Source: Betaproteobacteria bacterium (GTDB lineage Bacteria; Pseudomonadota; Gammaproteobacteria; Burkholderiales; Casimicrobiaceae). Taken from it: DNA of 64,000 nt. Every line of letters starts with the position of its first letter. Position 1 is the stretch's first letter. Where the stretch lies: NCBI GenBank assembly GCA_016717855.1, contig JADKEV010000008.1, positions 62,001-126,000 on the forward strand, written 5' to 3'. The position numbers and the translations under genes were made by a program. A model generated the notes under the pieces. That model searched no databases, had not been told where the DNA came from, and worked only from the letters and a program-made list of their open reading frames with translations. This document shows positions 55,741 to 64,000 of the stretch, one piece after another.

Positions 55741-57405
55741 CTAGTCCCGCCCTGACGCCGCCAGCATCTCCCGCGCATGCGCCCGCGTCCGGGCGGTGAT
55801 CTCGACCCCGCCCAGCATCCGCGCGACTTCCTCGACCCGGTCTTTCGCGGCCAGCGCCTCGACCGTGCTGCGCACCTGCTTGCCCGCATCGGCCTTGCGC
55901 ACCGCGAAGTGCCGGTCCGCGCACGCGGCCACCTGCGGCAGATGGGTCACGCACAGCACCTGCCGCTTGGCCCCGATCCGCTGCAGCAGCCGGCCCACCG
56001 TCTCGGCGACGCCGCCGCCGATGCCCACGTCAACCTCGTCGAAAATCAACACCGGCACGCGCGCGACGTCGGCGACCGCCACCTGCACGGCCAGGCTCAG
56101 CCGCGAGAGTTCGCCCCCCGACGCCACGCGCGCGAGCGCGCCCAGCGGCTGCCCGGGATGGGTGCTGACCAGGAAATCCACCTGCTCCAATCCGTAGCTC
56201 GCCGGGTCGCCCAGCGCGACCAGCCGCGCCTGGAACTCCCCGCCCGCCATCGCCAGCGTCGCCAGCTTCCGGGTCACCTGCACCGACAAATCGTTGGCCG
56301 CGAACTGGCGCTTGGCGGAGAGGTCGCGCGCCAGCCGCCGGTATTCGTCCTCGGCCTCCCTTTCCCGCCGCGCCAGCGCGTCGTGGTCGAGCGTGGCCTT
56401 CAATTCCGCCAGCCGCGCCTCTGCCTGGGCGCGCAGTTCCGGCAGTGCTTCCGGCCGCACGCGGTACTTGCGCGCCATGTCGTGGATCGCGCCCAGCCGT
56501 TCCTCGATCCGGCGCAGTTCGGCCTCGTCGACATCGATGCGCTCGGCGTAGCGCTGCAGCGAATGGACCAGGTCCTGCAACTGGGCGCGCGCCGAATCGA
56601 GCACGGCCAGGTGCTCGCCCAGCGCCGCGTCGTACGCGGTGAGCCCTTGCAGCCGTTGCGCGACGGCGTTGATCTGGGCAAGGATGCCGCCCTCGTCGTC
56701 CAGCCCCGCCGCCGCGGACTGCGTGCCCTCGATCAGCGCCGCCGCATGCGCCAACCGCGACTGCGCGGCGCCCAGCGTGATCCATTCGTCGGCGTTGACG
56801 CCAAGCCGGCGCAGGTCTTCGACGCGCTCGGCAAGCGCATCGCGCTCGGCGGCGACCGCTGCGGCATCGCGCGAGGCAAGCTCACGCTGCGCGCGGACTT
56901 TCTGCCAGGCGCGCCACGCGTCCGCCACCAGCCCCGACAGCGCGGAGAAGCCGCCGTACGCATCGAGCAGCGCGCGCTGCGCATCGGGCCGCAGCAGCGA
57001 TTGATGCGCATGCTGGCCATGGATGTCCACGACCAGCTCGCCGACCTCGCGCAACTGCCCGAGCGACGCGGGACTGCCGTTGAGGTAGCCGCGGCTGCGC
57101 CCCTGCGTGTCGATCACGCGCCGCAGCAGCAGCGTGCGCTCGTCGTTGGCGAGGTCGTTGGCGCGCAGCCAGGCCTGCACGTCGGGCAGCCGGGCCAGGT
57201 CGAACTCGGCGCTGATCTCGGCGCGCTCGGCGCCCGCGCGGACGACGCCCGCGTCGCCGCGGCCGCCCAGCACCAGCGCCAGCGCGTCGACCAGGATGGA
57301 TTTGCCGGCGCCGGTCTCCCCGGTCAGCACGGAAAAGCCCGCGTCGAAATCGATCTCGAGCTGGTCGACCAGGATGAAGTTACGGATGGCTAGCGTGCGC
57401 AGCAT
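55741..57405 (-). CDS. recN: DNA repair protein RecN
   Basis: RecN is an SMC-like ATPase that helps repair double-strand breaks. It has 554 residues. Walker A is GETGAGKSILVDALALVLGG near residue 35. The middle is a long coiled coil (for example LPELRAQAEARLAELKATLD). The C-terminal head has VASGGELSRLSLAVQVAVAD, Walker B VLIFDEVDVGIGG and the late VLCVTHLPQVAACADRHFAV. It lies 75 bases downstream of nadK on the same strand, an arrangement common in proteobacteria. No LexA-box is evident in the short gap. Confidence 0.97.
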   Translation of the reverse strand: MLRTLAIRNFILVDQLEIDFDAGFSVLTGETGAGKSILVDALALVLGGRGDAGVVRAGAERAEISAEFDLARLPDVQAWLRANDLANDERTLLLRRVIDTQGRSRGYLNGSPASLGQLREVGELVVDIHGQHAHQSLLRPDAQRALLDAYGGFSALSGLVADAWRAWQKVRAQRELASRDAAAVAAERDALAERVEDLRRLGVNADEWITLGAAQSRLAHAAALIEGTQSAAAGLDDEGGILAQINAVAQRLQGLTAYDAALGEHLAVLDSARAQLQDLVHSLQRYAERIDVDEAELRRIEERLGAIHDMARKYRVRPEALPELRAQAEARLAELKATLDHDALARREREAEDEYRRLARDLSAKRQFAANDLSVQVTRKLATLAMAGGEFQARLVALGDPASYGLEQVDFLVSTHPGQPLGALARVASGGELSRLSLAVQVAVADVARVPVLIFDEVDVGIGGGVAETVGRLLQRIGAKRQVLCVTHLPQVAACADRHFAVRKADAGKQVRSTVEALAAKDRVEEVARMLGGVEITARTRAHAREMLAASGRD

Positions 57406-57480
57406 GGATCTGCGCTCAATTCTCGGACAAGCGGCGGCCGGAAGCCCCGCCCGCCCGGGCGGGTGCCGCGCGCGCCAGGA

Positions 57481-58404
57481 TCACCGGTCGCCCGGGCGCG
57501 GCCTGCCCGCCTTCAGCGACAGCGGCGATTCGCTCCAGTGCAGCTTGCGCCGCAGCATCGCGTAGTAATCGTAGCCCTGCGGGTGCAAGAGCCGGACGCT
57601 GAACGGCGCGGCGTCGATGCGGACCTGGTCGCCTTCGACCAGATCGTGATGCAGCTGGCCGTCCCAATGCATCGCCGCCTCGCGCGAGCGCGTCACCGTG
57701 ATGGTCACTTGTTCGCCGTCGCCGATCACGATCGGGCGGTTGGTCAGCGCGTGCGGGGAGATCGGTACCAGCGACCAGGCGCGCACCGACGGATGCACGA
57801 TCGGCCCGTTGGCCGACATCGCGTACGCGGTCGATCCCGTCGGCGTGGCGACGATGACTCCGTCCGCGCGCAGGTCGCACACGTACGAGTCGCCGATGCC
57901 CACCGAGAGCTCGATCATCCCGCCGATGCCGCCGCGGTTGATCACCACGTCGTTGAACGCCAGGCCCTCGATCAGCTCGACGCCGGCGCGCACGATGCTT
58001 GCGTGCAGCAGCATCCGCTCCTCGACCACGAGTTGGCCGTCGAGCATCGCGGCCAGCGCGGTTTCCATCTCGGTCAGCGCGATATCGGTGAGGAAGCCGA
58101 GGCGGCCCTGATTGATGCCAATCAGGGGCACGCGGTACGAAGCTACCTGGCGCGCGATGGCGAGCATCGTCCCGTCGCCGCCGACGACGATCACCATGTC
58201 GACGGCGCCGCCCAGTTCGGCCACGCCGGCGGTCGGATGATCGCGCATTTTCGTCAGTGCCGCGGTGTCGGTTTCCAGCATGACATCGAGGCCGCGCGCG
58301 GCCAGAAACGCGACGAGCCGCTTCAGCGGTTTGGCGATGCCGGGCGTGTTGTAGCGGCCGACGACGCCGACGCGGCGGACGGACGCTATGGAAAAGGGGT
58401 GCAT
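57481..58404 (-). CDS. nadK: NAD kinase
   Basis: NadK phosphorylates NAD+ to NADP+. It has 307 residues starting at ATG 58404; a longer in-frame start at 58425 adds only seven residues. The catalytic GGDG motif is in VVGGDGTMLAIARQ. The NE/D-type motif is in GLAFNDVVINRGG, and the conserved glycine-rich ADGVIVATPTGSTAYAMSAN is intact. It is divergent from hrcA with 68 bases between starts and probably shares a transcript with recN. Confidence 0.97.
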   Translation of the reverse strand: MHPFSIASVRRVGVVGRYNTPGIAKPLKRLVAFLAARGLDVMLETDTAALTKMRDHPTAGVAELGGAVDMVIVVGGDGTMLAIARQVASYRVPLIGINQGRLGFLTDIALTEMETALAAMLDGQLVVEERMLLHASIVRAGVELIEGLAFNDVVINRGGIGGMIELSVGIGDSYVCDLRADGVIVATPTGSTAYAMSANGPIVHPSVRAWSLVPISPHALTNRPIVIGDGEQVTITVTRSREAAMHWDGQLHHDLVEGDQVRIDAAPFSVRLLHPQGYDYYAMLRRKLHWSESPLSLKAGRPRPGDR

Positions 58405-58472
58405 GGCCGCTGGATTAAACCACAAGCATCCGATGATTCAAAGGCCGCCGGATTTTGTATACTGGGGCAGCC

Positions 58473-59501
58473 ATGGACAAACGCGCTCAGATCATCCTCA
58501 AGACTCTCGTCGAGCGCTATATCGCCGACGGCGAGCCGGTGGGCTCGCGCGTGCTCTCGCGGCAGTCCGGGCTCGAGCTCTCGCCGGCGACGGTGCGCAA
58601 CGTGATGGCGGACCTGGAGGAGATGGGCTTCATCGCCAGCCCGCACACCTCGGCCGGCCGGATCCCGACCCCGCGCGGCTACCGCTTTTTCGTCGACACG
58701 CTGATGATCACCAAGCCGCTGGAGGAAGTCGAGATCCACCAGCTCGAAGACCAGCTGCAGCCCAGCCAGCCGCAACAACTGGTCAGCTCCGCCGCGAACA
58801 TGCTCTCGGAACTCACCCACTTCGCCGGCGTCGTGATGCTGTCCAAGCGCCAGGGTGCGACGTTCCGCCACCTGGAATTCCTGCGCCTCTCCGAGCGGCG
58901 CATCCTGCTGATCATCGTCACCCCCGAGGGCGAAGTGCAGAACCGCATCCTGCACACCGGGCACACGTTCACGCAATCGCAGCTGATCGAGGCGGCCAAT
59001 TTCCTGAATCAGCACTACGCGGGTCAGGACTTCAACGCCATCCGGCTCAACCTGGCCGAAGAATTGAAGCGCCTGCGCGAAGACATGGTCGGGCTGATGA
59101 CGCTGGCGGTCGATGCGGGATCGCAGGCCGCGGCGGACGCCAGCGACGTGGTCGTCGTCTCCGGCGAGCGCAACCTGCTGCAATCGGACAACCTCGCCTC
59201 GAACATGGGCCGGCTGCGGCGCCTGTTCGACATGTTCGACCAGAAGACCGCGCTGCTGCAGTTGCTCGACATCACCCAGCGCGCGCAGGGCGTGCAGATC
59301 TACATCGGCGGCGAATCGGGCGTGGTCCCGCTCGACGAGATGAGCATCGTCACCGCGCCCTACGAAGTCGAAGGCCGCATCGTGGGCACGCTGGGCGTCG
59401 TCGGCCCGACGCGGATGGCCTACGAGCGCGTGATCCCCATCGTCGACCTGACCGCCCGGCTCCTGTCCAACGCGCTCACGCTGCAGTTGAGCGACACCTG
59501 A
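58473..59501 (+). CDS. hrcA: Heat-inducible transcription repressor HrcA
   Basis: HrcA represses chaperone genes by binding CIRCE operators. It has 342 residues. The N-terminal winged helix has RAQIILKTLVERYIADGEPV and LSPATVRNVMADLEEMGFIA, followed by HTSAGRIPTPRGYRFFVDTL, all typical. The GAF-like sensing domain follows. ATG 58473 is preferred because MDKRAQ begins the domain. A -10-like TATACT ends ten bases before it, so the transcript would be nearly leaderless. No CIRCE palindrome (TTAGCACTC / GAGTGCTAA) is seen upstream. Confidence 0.95.
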   Translation: MDKRAQIILKTLVERYIADGEPVGSRVLSRQSGLELSPATVRNVMADLEEMGFIASPHTSAGRIPTPRGYRFFVDTLMITKPLEEVEIHQLEDQLQPSQPQQLVSSAANMLSELTHFAGVVMLSKRQGATFRHLEFLRLSERRILLIIVTPEGEVQNRILHTGHTFTQSQLIEAANFLNQHYAGQDFNAIRLNLAEELKRLREDMVGLMTLAVDAGSQAAADASDVVVVSGERNLLQSDNLASNMGRLRRLFDMFDQKTALLQLLDITQRAQGVQIYIGGESGVVPLDEMSIVTAPYEVEGRIVGTLGVVGPTRMAYERVIPIVDLTARLLSNALTLQLSDT

Positions 59502-59527
59502 ACCGCCGCCTCGCGCGGCGCACCCCA

Positions 59528-60637
59528 ATGCCCTTCATTTCCGAACCTGCGTACCAGCATGGATCACCGGCGCGCATCGGCGTGCTGGCGATGAACCTGG
59601 GCACGCCCGAGGCGCCGACCGCGGCCGCGCTGCGCACCTACCTCGCCGAATTCCTGGCGGACCCGCGCGTGGTGGAGATTCCGCCCGCGGTCTGGAAGCT
59701 GATCCTGCACGGCTTCATCCTGCGCACGCGGCCCGCGAAATCCGCGCTGAAATACGCGGCGATCTGGACGCCCGACGGCTCGCCGCTGATGGTCTGGAGC
59801 CGGCGGCAGGCTGCGGTCCTGCAGGGCACGCTCGGCGAGCGCTGCAAGGCCATCGGACTGCCGGCCGATCACGTCAAGGTCGAACTGGCGATGCGCTATG
59901 GCAAACCGTCGGTCGCCAGCGGGCTGACGGCGCTGAAGGCGGCGGGCTGCGAGCGGATCCTGGTGCTGCCGCTGTATCCGCAGTACGCGGCGGCGACGAC
60001 GGCGACCGCGTGCGACGCGGTCTTCGATCGCCTGAAGCTGCTGCGCCGGCAGCCCGCGGTGCGCACCGTCGACTGCTTTCACGACGACCCAGGCTACATC
60101 CGCGCGCTGGCCGCGCGGATCAACGACTACTGGATCAAGCACGGGCGGCCCGACAAGCTGCTGCTGAGTTTCCATGGCGTCCCGAAGTTCGCGCTGGACA
60201 AGGGCGACCCGTACCACTGCCATTGTTGGAAGACGGCGCGCCTGCTGGGCACCGAACTGGGACTGAAGGCGCCGGAGATCCAGGTCGCGTTCCAATCGCT
60301 GTTCGGCCGCGCCGAATGGCTGAAGCCTTACACCGTGGAAGTCCTGCGCGAACTGGGGCGGAAGAAGCTTCGCCGCATCGACGTGGTCTGCCCCGGCTTC
60401 GTCGCCGACTGCCTCGAAACGCTGGAAGAAATCGCCATCGAGGGCAAGAAGGAATTCACCGGCGCCGGCGGCGGCGAACTGCACTACATCCCCGCGCTCA
60501 ACGACCACCCCGCGTGGTACAAGGCGCTGGGCGACATCGCGTGGAAGCATCTGGGCGGCTGGCTGGATGCGCCTGCCGGTGCGGCGGAGCGGGCGCTGCA
60601 GGCCGAACTCGCGAAGAGGCTCGGTGCCTCGCAGTAG
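59528..60637 (+). CDS. hemH: Ferrochelatase
   Basis: HemH inserts Fe(II) into protoporphyrin IX, the last step of haem synthesis. It has 369 residues. Conserved segments are GVLAMNLGTPEAPTAAALRT, LPLYPQYAAATTAT, the active-site His in LLLSFHGVPKFALDKGDPY, and the catalytic Glu region VVCPGFVADCLETLEEIAIE. Two cysteines at HCHCWKTARLLG resemble, but do not establish, a cluster ligand set. The TAG stop is the first TAG of a palindromic repeat. The preceding gene is hrcA, 26 bases away. Confidence 0.96.
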   Translation: MPFISEPAYQHGSPARIGVLAMNLGTPEAPTAAALRTYLAEFLADPRVVEIPPAVWKLILHGFILRTRPAKSALKYAAIWTPDGSPLMVWSRRQAAVLQGTLGERCKAIGLPADHVKVELAMRYGKPSVASGLTALKAAGCERILVLPLYPQYAAATTATACDAVFDRLKLLRRQPAVRTVDCFHDDPGYIRALAARINDYWIKHGRPDKLLLSFHGVPKFALDKGDPYHCHCWKTARLLGTELGLKAPEIQVAFQSLFGRAEWLKPYTVEVLRELGRKKLRRIDVVCPGFVADCLETLEEIAIEGKKEFTGAGGGELHYIPALNDHPAWYKALGDIAWKHLGGWLDAPAGAAERALQAELAKRLGASQ

Positions 60638-60799
60638 GATGGGTGGAGCGCAGCGATACCCCGCGGGGGGGCACGCGCCCCGCGCGACGCTTCACCACGC
60701 CGGAGCAACGACGCCTGTCGGGCCCGCCGTATGACCTGGGGTGATTGGGATCCGAGCGAATCGCCGACGATGGGTATCGCTGCGCTCCACCCATCCTAC
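60634..60799. repeat. 166-bp element bounded by inverted palindromic repeats
   Basis: A left copy (60634-60660, GTAGGATGGGTGGAGCGCAG then CGATACC) faces an inverted right copy (60769-60799, GATGGGTATCGCTGCGCTCC then ACCCATCCTAC), with about 108 bp of unrelated DNA between. The left copy supplies the hemH stop codon. It lies between convergent genes and may act as a terminator. Confidence 0.85.
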
Positions 60800-60827
60800 C
60801 TGGTGGCTACGGCATCGCCTGGCAACT

Positions 60828-62015
60828 CTACTTCAGGCACTGCTCCACCAGCTTCACCCAGTAGCTCGCCCCCAGCGGCAATATCTCGTCGTTGAAGTCG
60901 TAGCCCGGGTTGTGCAGCATGCACCCGCCCTCGCCCGCGCCGTTGCCGATCCAGATGTAGCAGCCGGGCTTGGCCTGGAGCATGAACGCGAAGTCTTCCG
61001 CCCCCATCGTCGGCGTCAGGTCGGTGTGCACGTTGCCGGCGCCGACCAGGTCGACCAGGACGCTGCGCGAGGTCTCGGCTTCGGCGGCGCTGTTCACCGT
61101 CGGCGGATAGCGGCGGTCGTACCAGAACTTGACGGCGCAGCCATAGGTCGCGCCCACGCCGTTGCAGATCTCGCCGATCCGATTCTGGATCAGCGCCTGC
61201 ACCTCGGGCTTGAACGAGCGCGTCGTCCCGCGGATCACGACTTCGTTGGGGATCACGTTCCACGTGTCGCCGCCGTGGAATTGCGTGACGCTGACCACGC
61301 CGGCCTCGACCGGGTGGGTGTTGCGCGAGACGATGGTCTGCAGCGCCTGGACCAGCGCCGAGCCGGCGACGATCGGGTCCCAGCCGTTGTGCGGCATCGC
61401 CGCGTGCGCGCCGCGGCCGGTCAGCGTGATCTCGAAAATGTCGAAGCCGGCCATCATCGGCCCGGGCATCACGCAGAACTGGCCCGCGTCCATGCCCGGC
61501 CAGTTGTGCATCCCCCACACGGTGTCGCAGGGAAAGCGCTCGAACAGGCCCTCCTCGATCATCACCCGCGCCCCGCCTTCGTTTTCCTCGGCGGGCTGGA
61601 AGATGCAGTTGACGGTGCCGTCGAAATTCCGGTGCTGCGCCAGGTACTTCGCCGCACCCAGCAGCATCGTCGTGTGGCCGTCGTGGCCGCAGGCGTGCAT
61701 CTTGCCCGCGTGCTGCGACTTGTGCGCGAACGCGTTCTTCTCGTGGATGTGCAGCGCGTCCATGTCGGCGCGCAGGCCAATCGTCCGCTTCGACGTGCCG
61801 TTGCGCAGCACGCCGACGACGCCGGTCTTGGCCAGGCCCCGGTGCACTTCATAGCCCCAGGCCGAGAGCTTGGCGGCGACGACGTCGGACGTGCGCTGCT
61901 CCTCGAACGCGGTTTCGGGATGGGCGTGGATATCGTGGCGGATGGACTTCAGTTCGTCGTGAAAGGCGTGGATATCGCCGATAATGCCGAACAGCGGTTT
62001 TTCGATGGCGCCCAT
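60828..62015 (-). CDS. M20-family amidohydrolase (hippurate hydrolase-like)
   Basis: This metal-dependent peptidase or amidohydrolase of 395 residues is likely to release acyl groups from N-acylamino acids. Zinc-binding motifs are seen in MHACGHDGHTTMLLGAAKY and FQPAEENEGGARVMIEEGLF. The dimerisation domain includes GRGAHAAMPHNGWDPIVAGS and the C-terminal metal His is in GCMLHNPGYDFNDEILPLGA. The ATG at 62015 starts MGAIEKPLFGIIGDIHAFHD. It is divergent from the DUF423 gene. HipO, N-acetyldiaminopimelate and indole-acetyl-amino acid hydrolases all share this layout. Confidence 0.93.
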   Translation of the reverse strand: MGAIEKPLFGIIGDIHAFHDELKSIRHDIHAHPETAFEEQRTSDVVAAKLSAWGYEVHRGLAKTGVVGVLRNGTSKRTIGLRADMDALHIHEKNAFAHKSQHAGKMHACGHDGHTTMLLGAAKYLAQHRNFDGTVNCIFQPAEENEGGARVMIEEGLFERFPCDTVWGMHNWPGMDAGQFCVMPGPMMAGFDIFEITLTGRGAHAAMPHNGWDPIVAGSALVQALQTIVSRNTHPVEAGVVSVTQFHGGDTWNVIPNEVVIRGTTRSFKPEVQALIQNRIGEICNGVGATYGCAVKFWYDRRYPPTVNSAAEAETSRSVLVDLVGAGNVHTDLTPTMGAEDFAFMLQAKPGCYIWIGNGAGEGGCMLHNPGYDFNDEILPLGASYWVKLVEQCLK

Positions 62016-62129
62016 GATGGTCCTTTGCGGTGGATATGCTTGTGAACGAGCCGGCGCGGTGCGCGCGCCGGCCGTAGTGATTGTCGCGGGGATTATCCTC
62101 CATCCCGCGGCCGAATTGAATCCGCCGCC

Positions 62130-62525
62130 ATGCCTGCCCGCCTGACCCTCTTCGCCGCCGCCATCGCGATGGCCTTCGCCGTGGCGCTGGGCGCGTTCGG
62201 CGCGCACGCGCTGAAGGCGCGGCTCGCGGCCGACGCGCTGGCGGTCTGGCAGACGGCGGTGCAGTACCACGCGTGGCATGCGCTGGGCTTGCTGGGCATC
62301 GGACTCTGGCAGCGGCAGGCGCCGGAATCGTGCGCACTGCGCGTCGCGGCCTTGCTGCTGGCGGCGGGCATCGTGCTCTTCTCGGGCAGCTTGTATGCGC
62401 TGGCGCTGACCGGCGCCCGCGGACTCGGCGCCGTCACGCCGTTCGGCGGCATCGCGTTCATCGCCGGCTGGCTGGCGCTCGCGAAGGCGGCGCTGGATGT
62501 GAACGGCCGGCGCACGGGAGAATAG
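62130..62525 (+). CDS. DUF423 membrane protein
   Basis: This small inner-membrane protein has 131 residues and four hydrophobic helices. The N-terminal ALGAFGAHALKARLAADALA, the WQTAVQYHAWHALGLLGIGL block and the C-terminal TPFGGIAFIAGWLALAKAAL are the conserved features of DUF423 (YgdD/YwdK type). Its function is unknown. It begins 114 bases from the divergent amidohydrolase start. Confidence 0.92.
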   Translation: MPARLTLFAAAIAMAFAVALGAFGAHALKARLAADALAVWQTAVQYHAWHALGLLGIGLWQRQAPESCALRVAALLLAAGIVLFSGSLYALALTGARGLGAVTPFGGIAFIAGWLALAKAALDVNGRRTGE

Positions 62526-62628
62526 ACGCGGGATGTGAACGGCCGGAGCACGGCGGTGTAGACTCAGGCGCGTCCCGCGGTCCGCCGTCCTGCCCGCGGG
62601 TGGCGTCGAACATGGGAGCCCGCGCCAG

Positions 62629-63609
62629 ATGAATCTCCGCCTCGATCTGTATGACCTCGCCGCGCGCCATCGGCTCGACGCAGCTGCCATTCGCAGGCTG
62701 CAGGAACTCGCGGGGTTCGCGGCGGAACCGCCGGCCGTGGCGCACTGGCTGCCGCGGGTGATCGCCGTGCTCGCCGCGGCGCTGGCGGGGTTCGGCATCA
62801 TTCTCTGGATCGCCGCCAACTGGGAGACGCTGGGCCGCGTCGGCCGCTTCGCGCTGCTGCAGGGCGCCGTGCTCGCCGCGGGCCTGGGCGCGCTGCTGCG
62901 GCCGGCGGCGCGGACGCCGCTCGCGCTGCTGGCGATGCTCGGCATCGGCGGCTTGTTTGCGTACTTCGGCCAGACCTACCAGACCGGTGCCGACCCATGG
63001 CAGTTGTTCGCGTTGTGGGCGGTGCTCGCGCTGCCGCTTTGCCTGGCCCTGCGCAGCGACGTGCTGTGGGCGCCGTGGGCGCTGCTCGCGATGACCGGCG
63101 TCTCGCTGTGGACGTACGCGCACACCGGCCATCGCTGGCGCGTCGGCCCGGAAGACCTGCGCGCGCATGGCCTGGGCTGGATCGCCGCGGTGCTGGTCAC
63201 CGCGTTCCTCGCCCCCGCACTCGCGCGCTTCACCGGCGCGGGCGCCTGGGCGATGCGCACCGCAGCCACCCTCGCGATCATCATGATTTCGAGCAGCGCG
63301 CTGGTCGCATCGTTCGGGCACCTGGGGGCGTGGCAGTACTGGCTGGGGCTCATCGTGCTGCTGGTCGCCATCGGGCTCTACACGCTGCCCGAAACGTTCG
63401 ATCTGTACGCGCTGTCCGCCGCGGCGCTGGGCGCCAACGTGTTGATTGTCGCCGGCGTCGCGCACCTGCTGTTCAAGGGCATCCGCGGCGGCGACTGGAT
63501 AGGCATGCTGCTGATGGTCGGCCTCATCGCCGCCGGCCTGCTCGCCGCGACGGTGAGCGGCATCCTGCGCCTGGCGCGGGCGCGCGCGGCGCAAGGTGGC
63601 GAAGCATGA
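62629..63609 (+). CDS. DUF2157 membrane protein
   Basis: This integral membrane protein of 326 residues has a short soluble N-terminal helix pair (LDLYDLAARHRLDAAAIRRL) and about eight hydrophobic segments. The DUF2157 hallmark GFGIILWIAANWETLGRVGR with FAYFGQTYQTGADPWQLFAL is clear. The role is unknown. It overlaps the next gene by ATGA. DUF2157 and DUF4401 genes commonly form such pairs, which supports both calls. Confidence 0.92.
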   Translation: MNLRLDLYDLAARHRLDAAAIRRLQELAGFAAEPPAVAHWLPRVIAVLAAALAGFGIILWIAANWETLGRVGRFALLQGAVLAAGLGALLRPAARTPLALLAMLGIGGLFAYFGQTYQTGADPWQLFALWAVLALPLCLALRSDVLWAPWALLAMTGVSLWTYAHTGHRWRVGPEDLRAHGLGWIAAVLVTAFLAPALARFTGAGAWAMRTAATLAIIMISSSALVASFGHLGAWQYWLGLIVLLVAIGLYTLPETFDLYALSAAALGANVLIVAGVAHLLFKGIRGGDWIGMLLMVGLIAAGLLAATVSGILRLARARAAQGGEA

Positions 63610-64000
63610 GCGCCGGCCGTCTCGACGCCGTCGTGCGGGCGGCGATTGCCGAGGGCGTCCTGCCGGTGACGGCGACGTCGTCCGAACTGGAGCACCGGCC
63701 CTGGCCCGTGGTGCTGCTGATCGGCCTGGGCGCGTGGCTGGCGGCGATCCCGCTGCTGATCGCGGTGGGCCTGCTGCTGGGGGACTTCATCAGCCGCGGA
63801 CCGGGGCCGTACGTGGTCGGTGTCTTGTTTCTCGCCGGCGCGATCGTCGTCTTCCGCTCCCAATCGCTGCCGGTGTTCGTCGAGCAACTGGCGCTGCCAG
63901 CGCTGCTGGTCGGCGGCGGCGCGCTCGGCTTCGCCCTGTATCGGGACGTGGCCATGCAGGGCGCATCGGCGACGCTGGCGGTCATTGCCTGCGTGGTTGC
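63606..64000 (+). CDS. DUF4401-like membrane protein, cut by window edge
   Basis: The first 131 residues of a membrane protein run open to the window end from ATG 63606, which overlaps the DUF2157 stop. Four hydrophobic segments are visible (WPVVLLIGLGAWLAAIPLLI, YVVGVLFLAGAIVVF, LALPALLVGGGALGFALY, LAVIACVV). The pairing with DUF2157 and the opening pattern fit DUF4401. The rest of the gene is outside the window. Confidence 0.7.
   Translation, partial: MSAGRLDAVVRAAIAEGVLPVTATSSELEHRPWPVVLLIGLGAWLAAIPLLIAVGLLLGDFISRGPGPYVVGVLFLAGAIVVFRSQSLPVFVEQLALPALLVGGGALGFALYRDVAMQGASATLAVIACVV

Noticed and set aside
58405..58472. CIRCE operator upstream of hrcA
   Set aside because: No TTAGCACTC / GAGTGCTAA pair or close variant exists in the short nadK-hrcA gap.

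Overview
The window is high-GC, densely packed bacterial DNA. The gene set suggests a betaproteobacterium, probably Burkholderiales-like. The pointers are RF2 with the programmed frameshift close to lysS, a homodimeric AceE followed by a two-lipoyl E2 and a lipoyl-fused E3, class I PhaC next to PDH, an ATM1-type exporter, an IPTL-CTERM protein and dispersed palindromic repeats. No taxonomic search was possible, so this is inference from gene content.

Layout. (1) 1-9175, mostly minus strand: acyl-CoA synthetase (cut by the edge), a G/C homopolymer block, a Gcr-type protein, an acyl-CoA dehydrogenase, an alpha/beta hydrolase, a NicX-like dioxygenase and a two-subunit molybdenum hydroxylase. Together they look like a degradation locus for aromatic or N-heterocyclic compounds. 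(2) 9302-17280, plus strand: prfB, GNAT, HAD phosphatase, lysS, hemN, a small basic protein, tRNA-Pro, tRNA-Arg, a decayed acetyltransferase, an Xre/RES toxin-antitoxin pair and tRNA-His. (3) 17458-27976, accessory secretome: an Ig-repeat secreted protein, a decayed repeat-domain fragment, an unknown secreted protein, then a tandem array of DUF1566 proteins in the order A-B, A-B, A:B fused. (4) 28255-34661: S9 peptidase, RNase II-like nuclease, LOG-family protein, PLP lyase and deoC. (5) 34946-43978: aceE, aceF, lpd, phaC and a phasin-like protein with a histone-like tail, linking acetyl-CoA formation to polyhydroxyalkanoate. (6) 44060-50323: SulP transporter, IPTL-CTERM protein, ORF6N protein, an antitoxin with a decayed toxin, and an S41 protease carrying the B-type C-terminal domain of the array. 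(7) 50414-64000: nadA, clsB, an ATM1-like exporter, pbpG, recN, nadK, hrcA, hemH, an M20 amidohydrolase, DUF423, DUF2157 and a partial DUF4401 gene.

Two features cut across the window. A palindromic repeat of about 31 bp (GTAGGATGGGTGGAGC then GCAGCGATACCCATC, with variants) occurs at least ten times, often as inverted pairs between genes, and supplies stop codons to two genes. Several conserved genes (gcr, the Mo-hydroxylase large subunit, lysS, aceF, the Xre antitoxin) each carry one small indel that breaks the frame. With the G/C homopolymer block at 720-906, this points to residual assembly errors rather than true gene loss in most of them.
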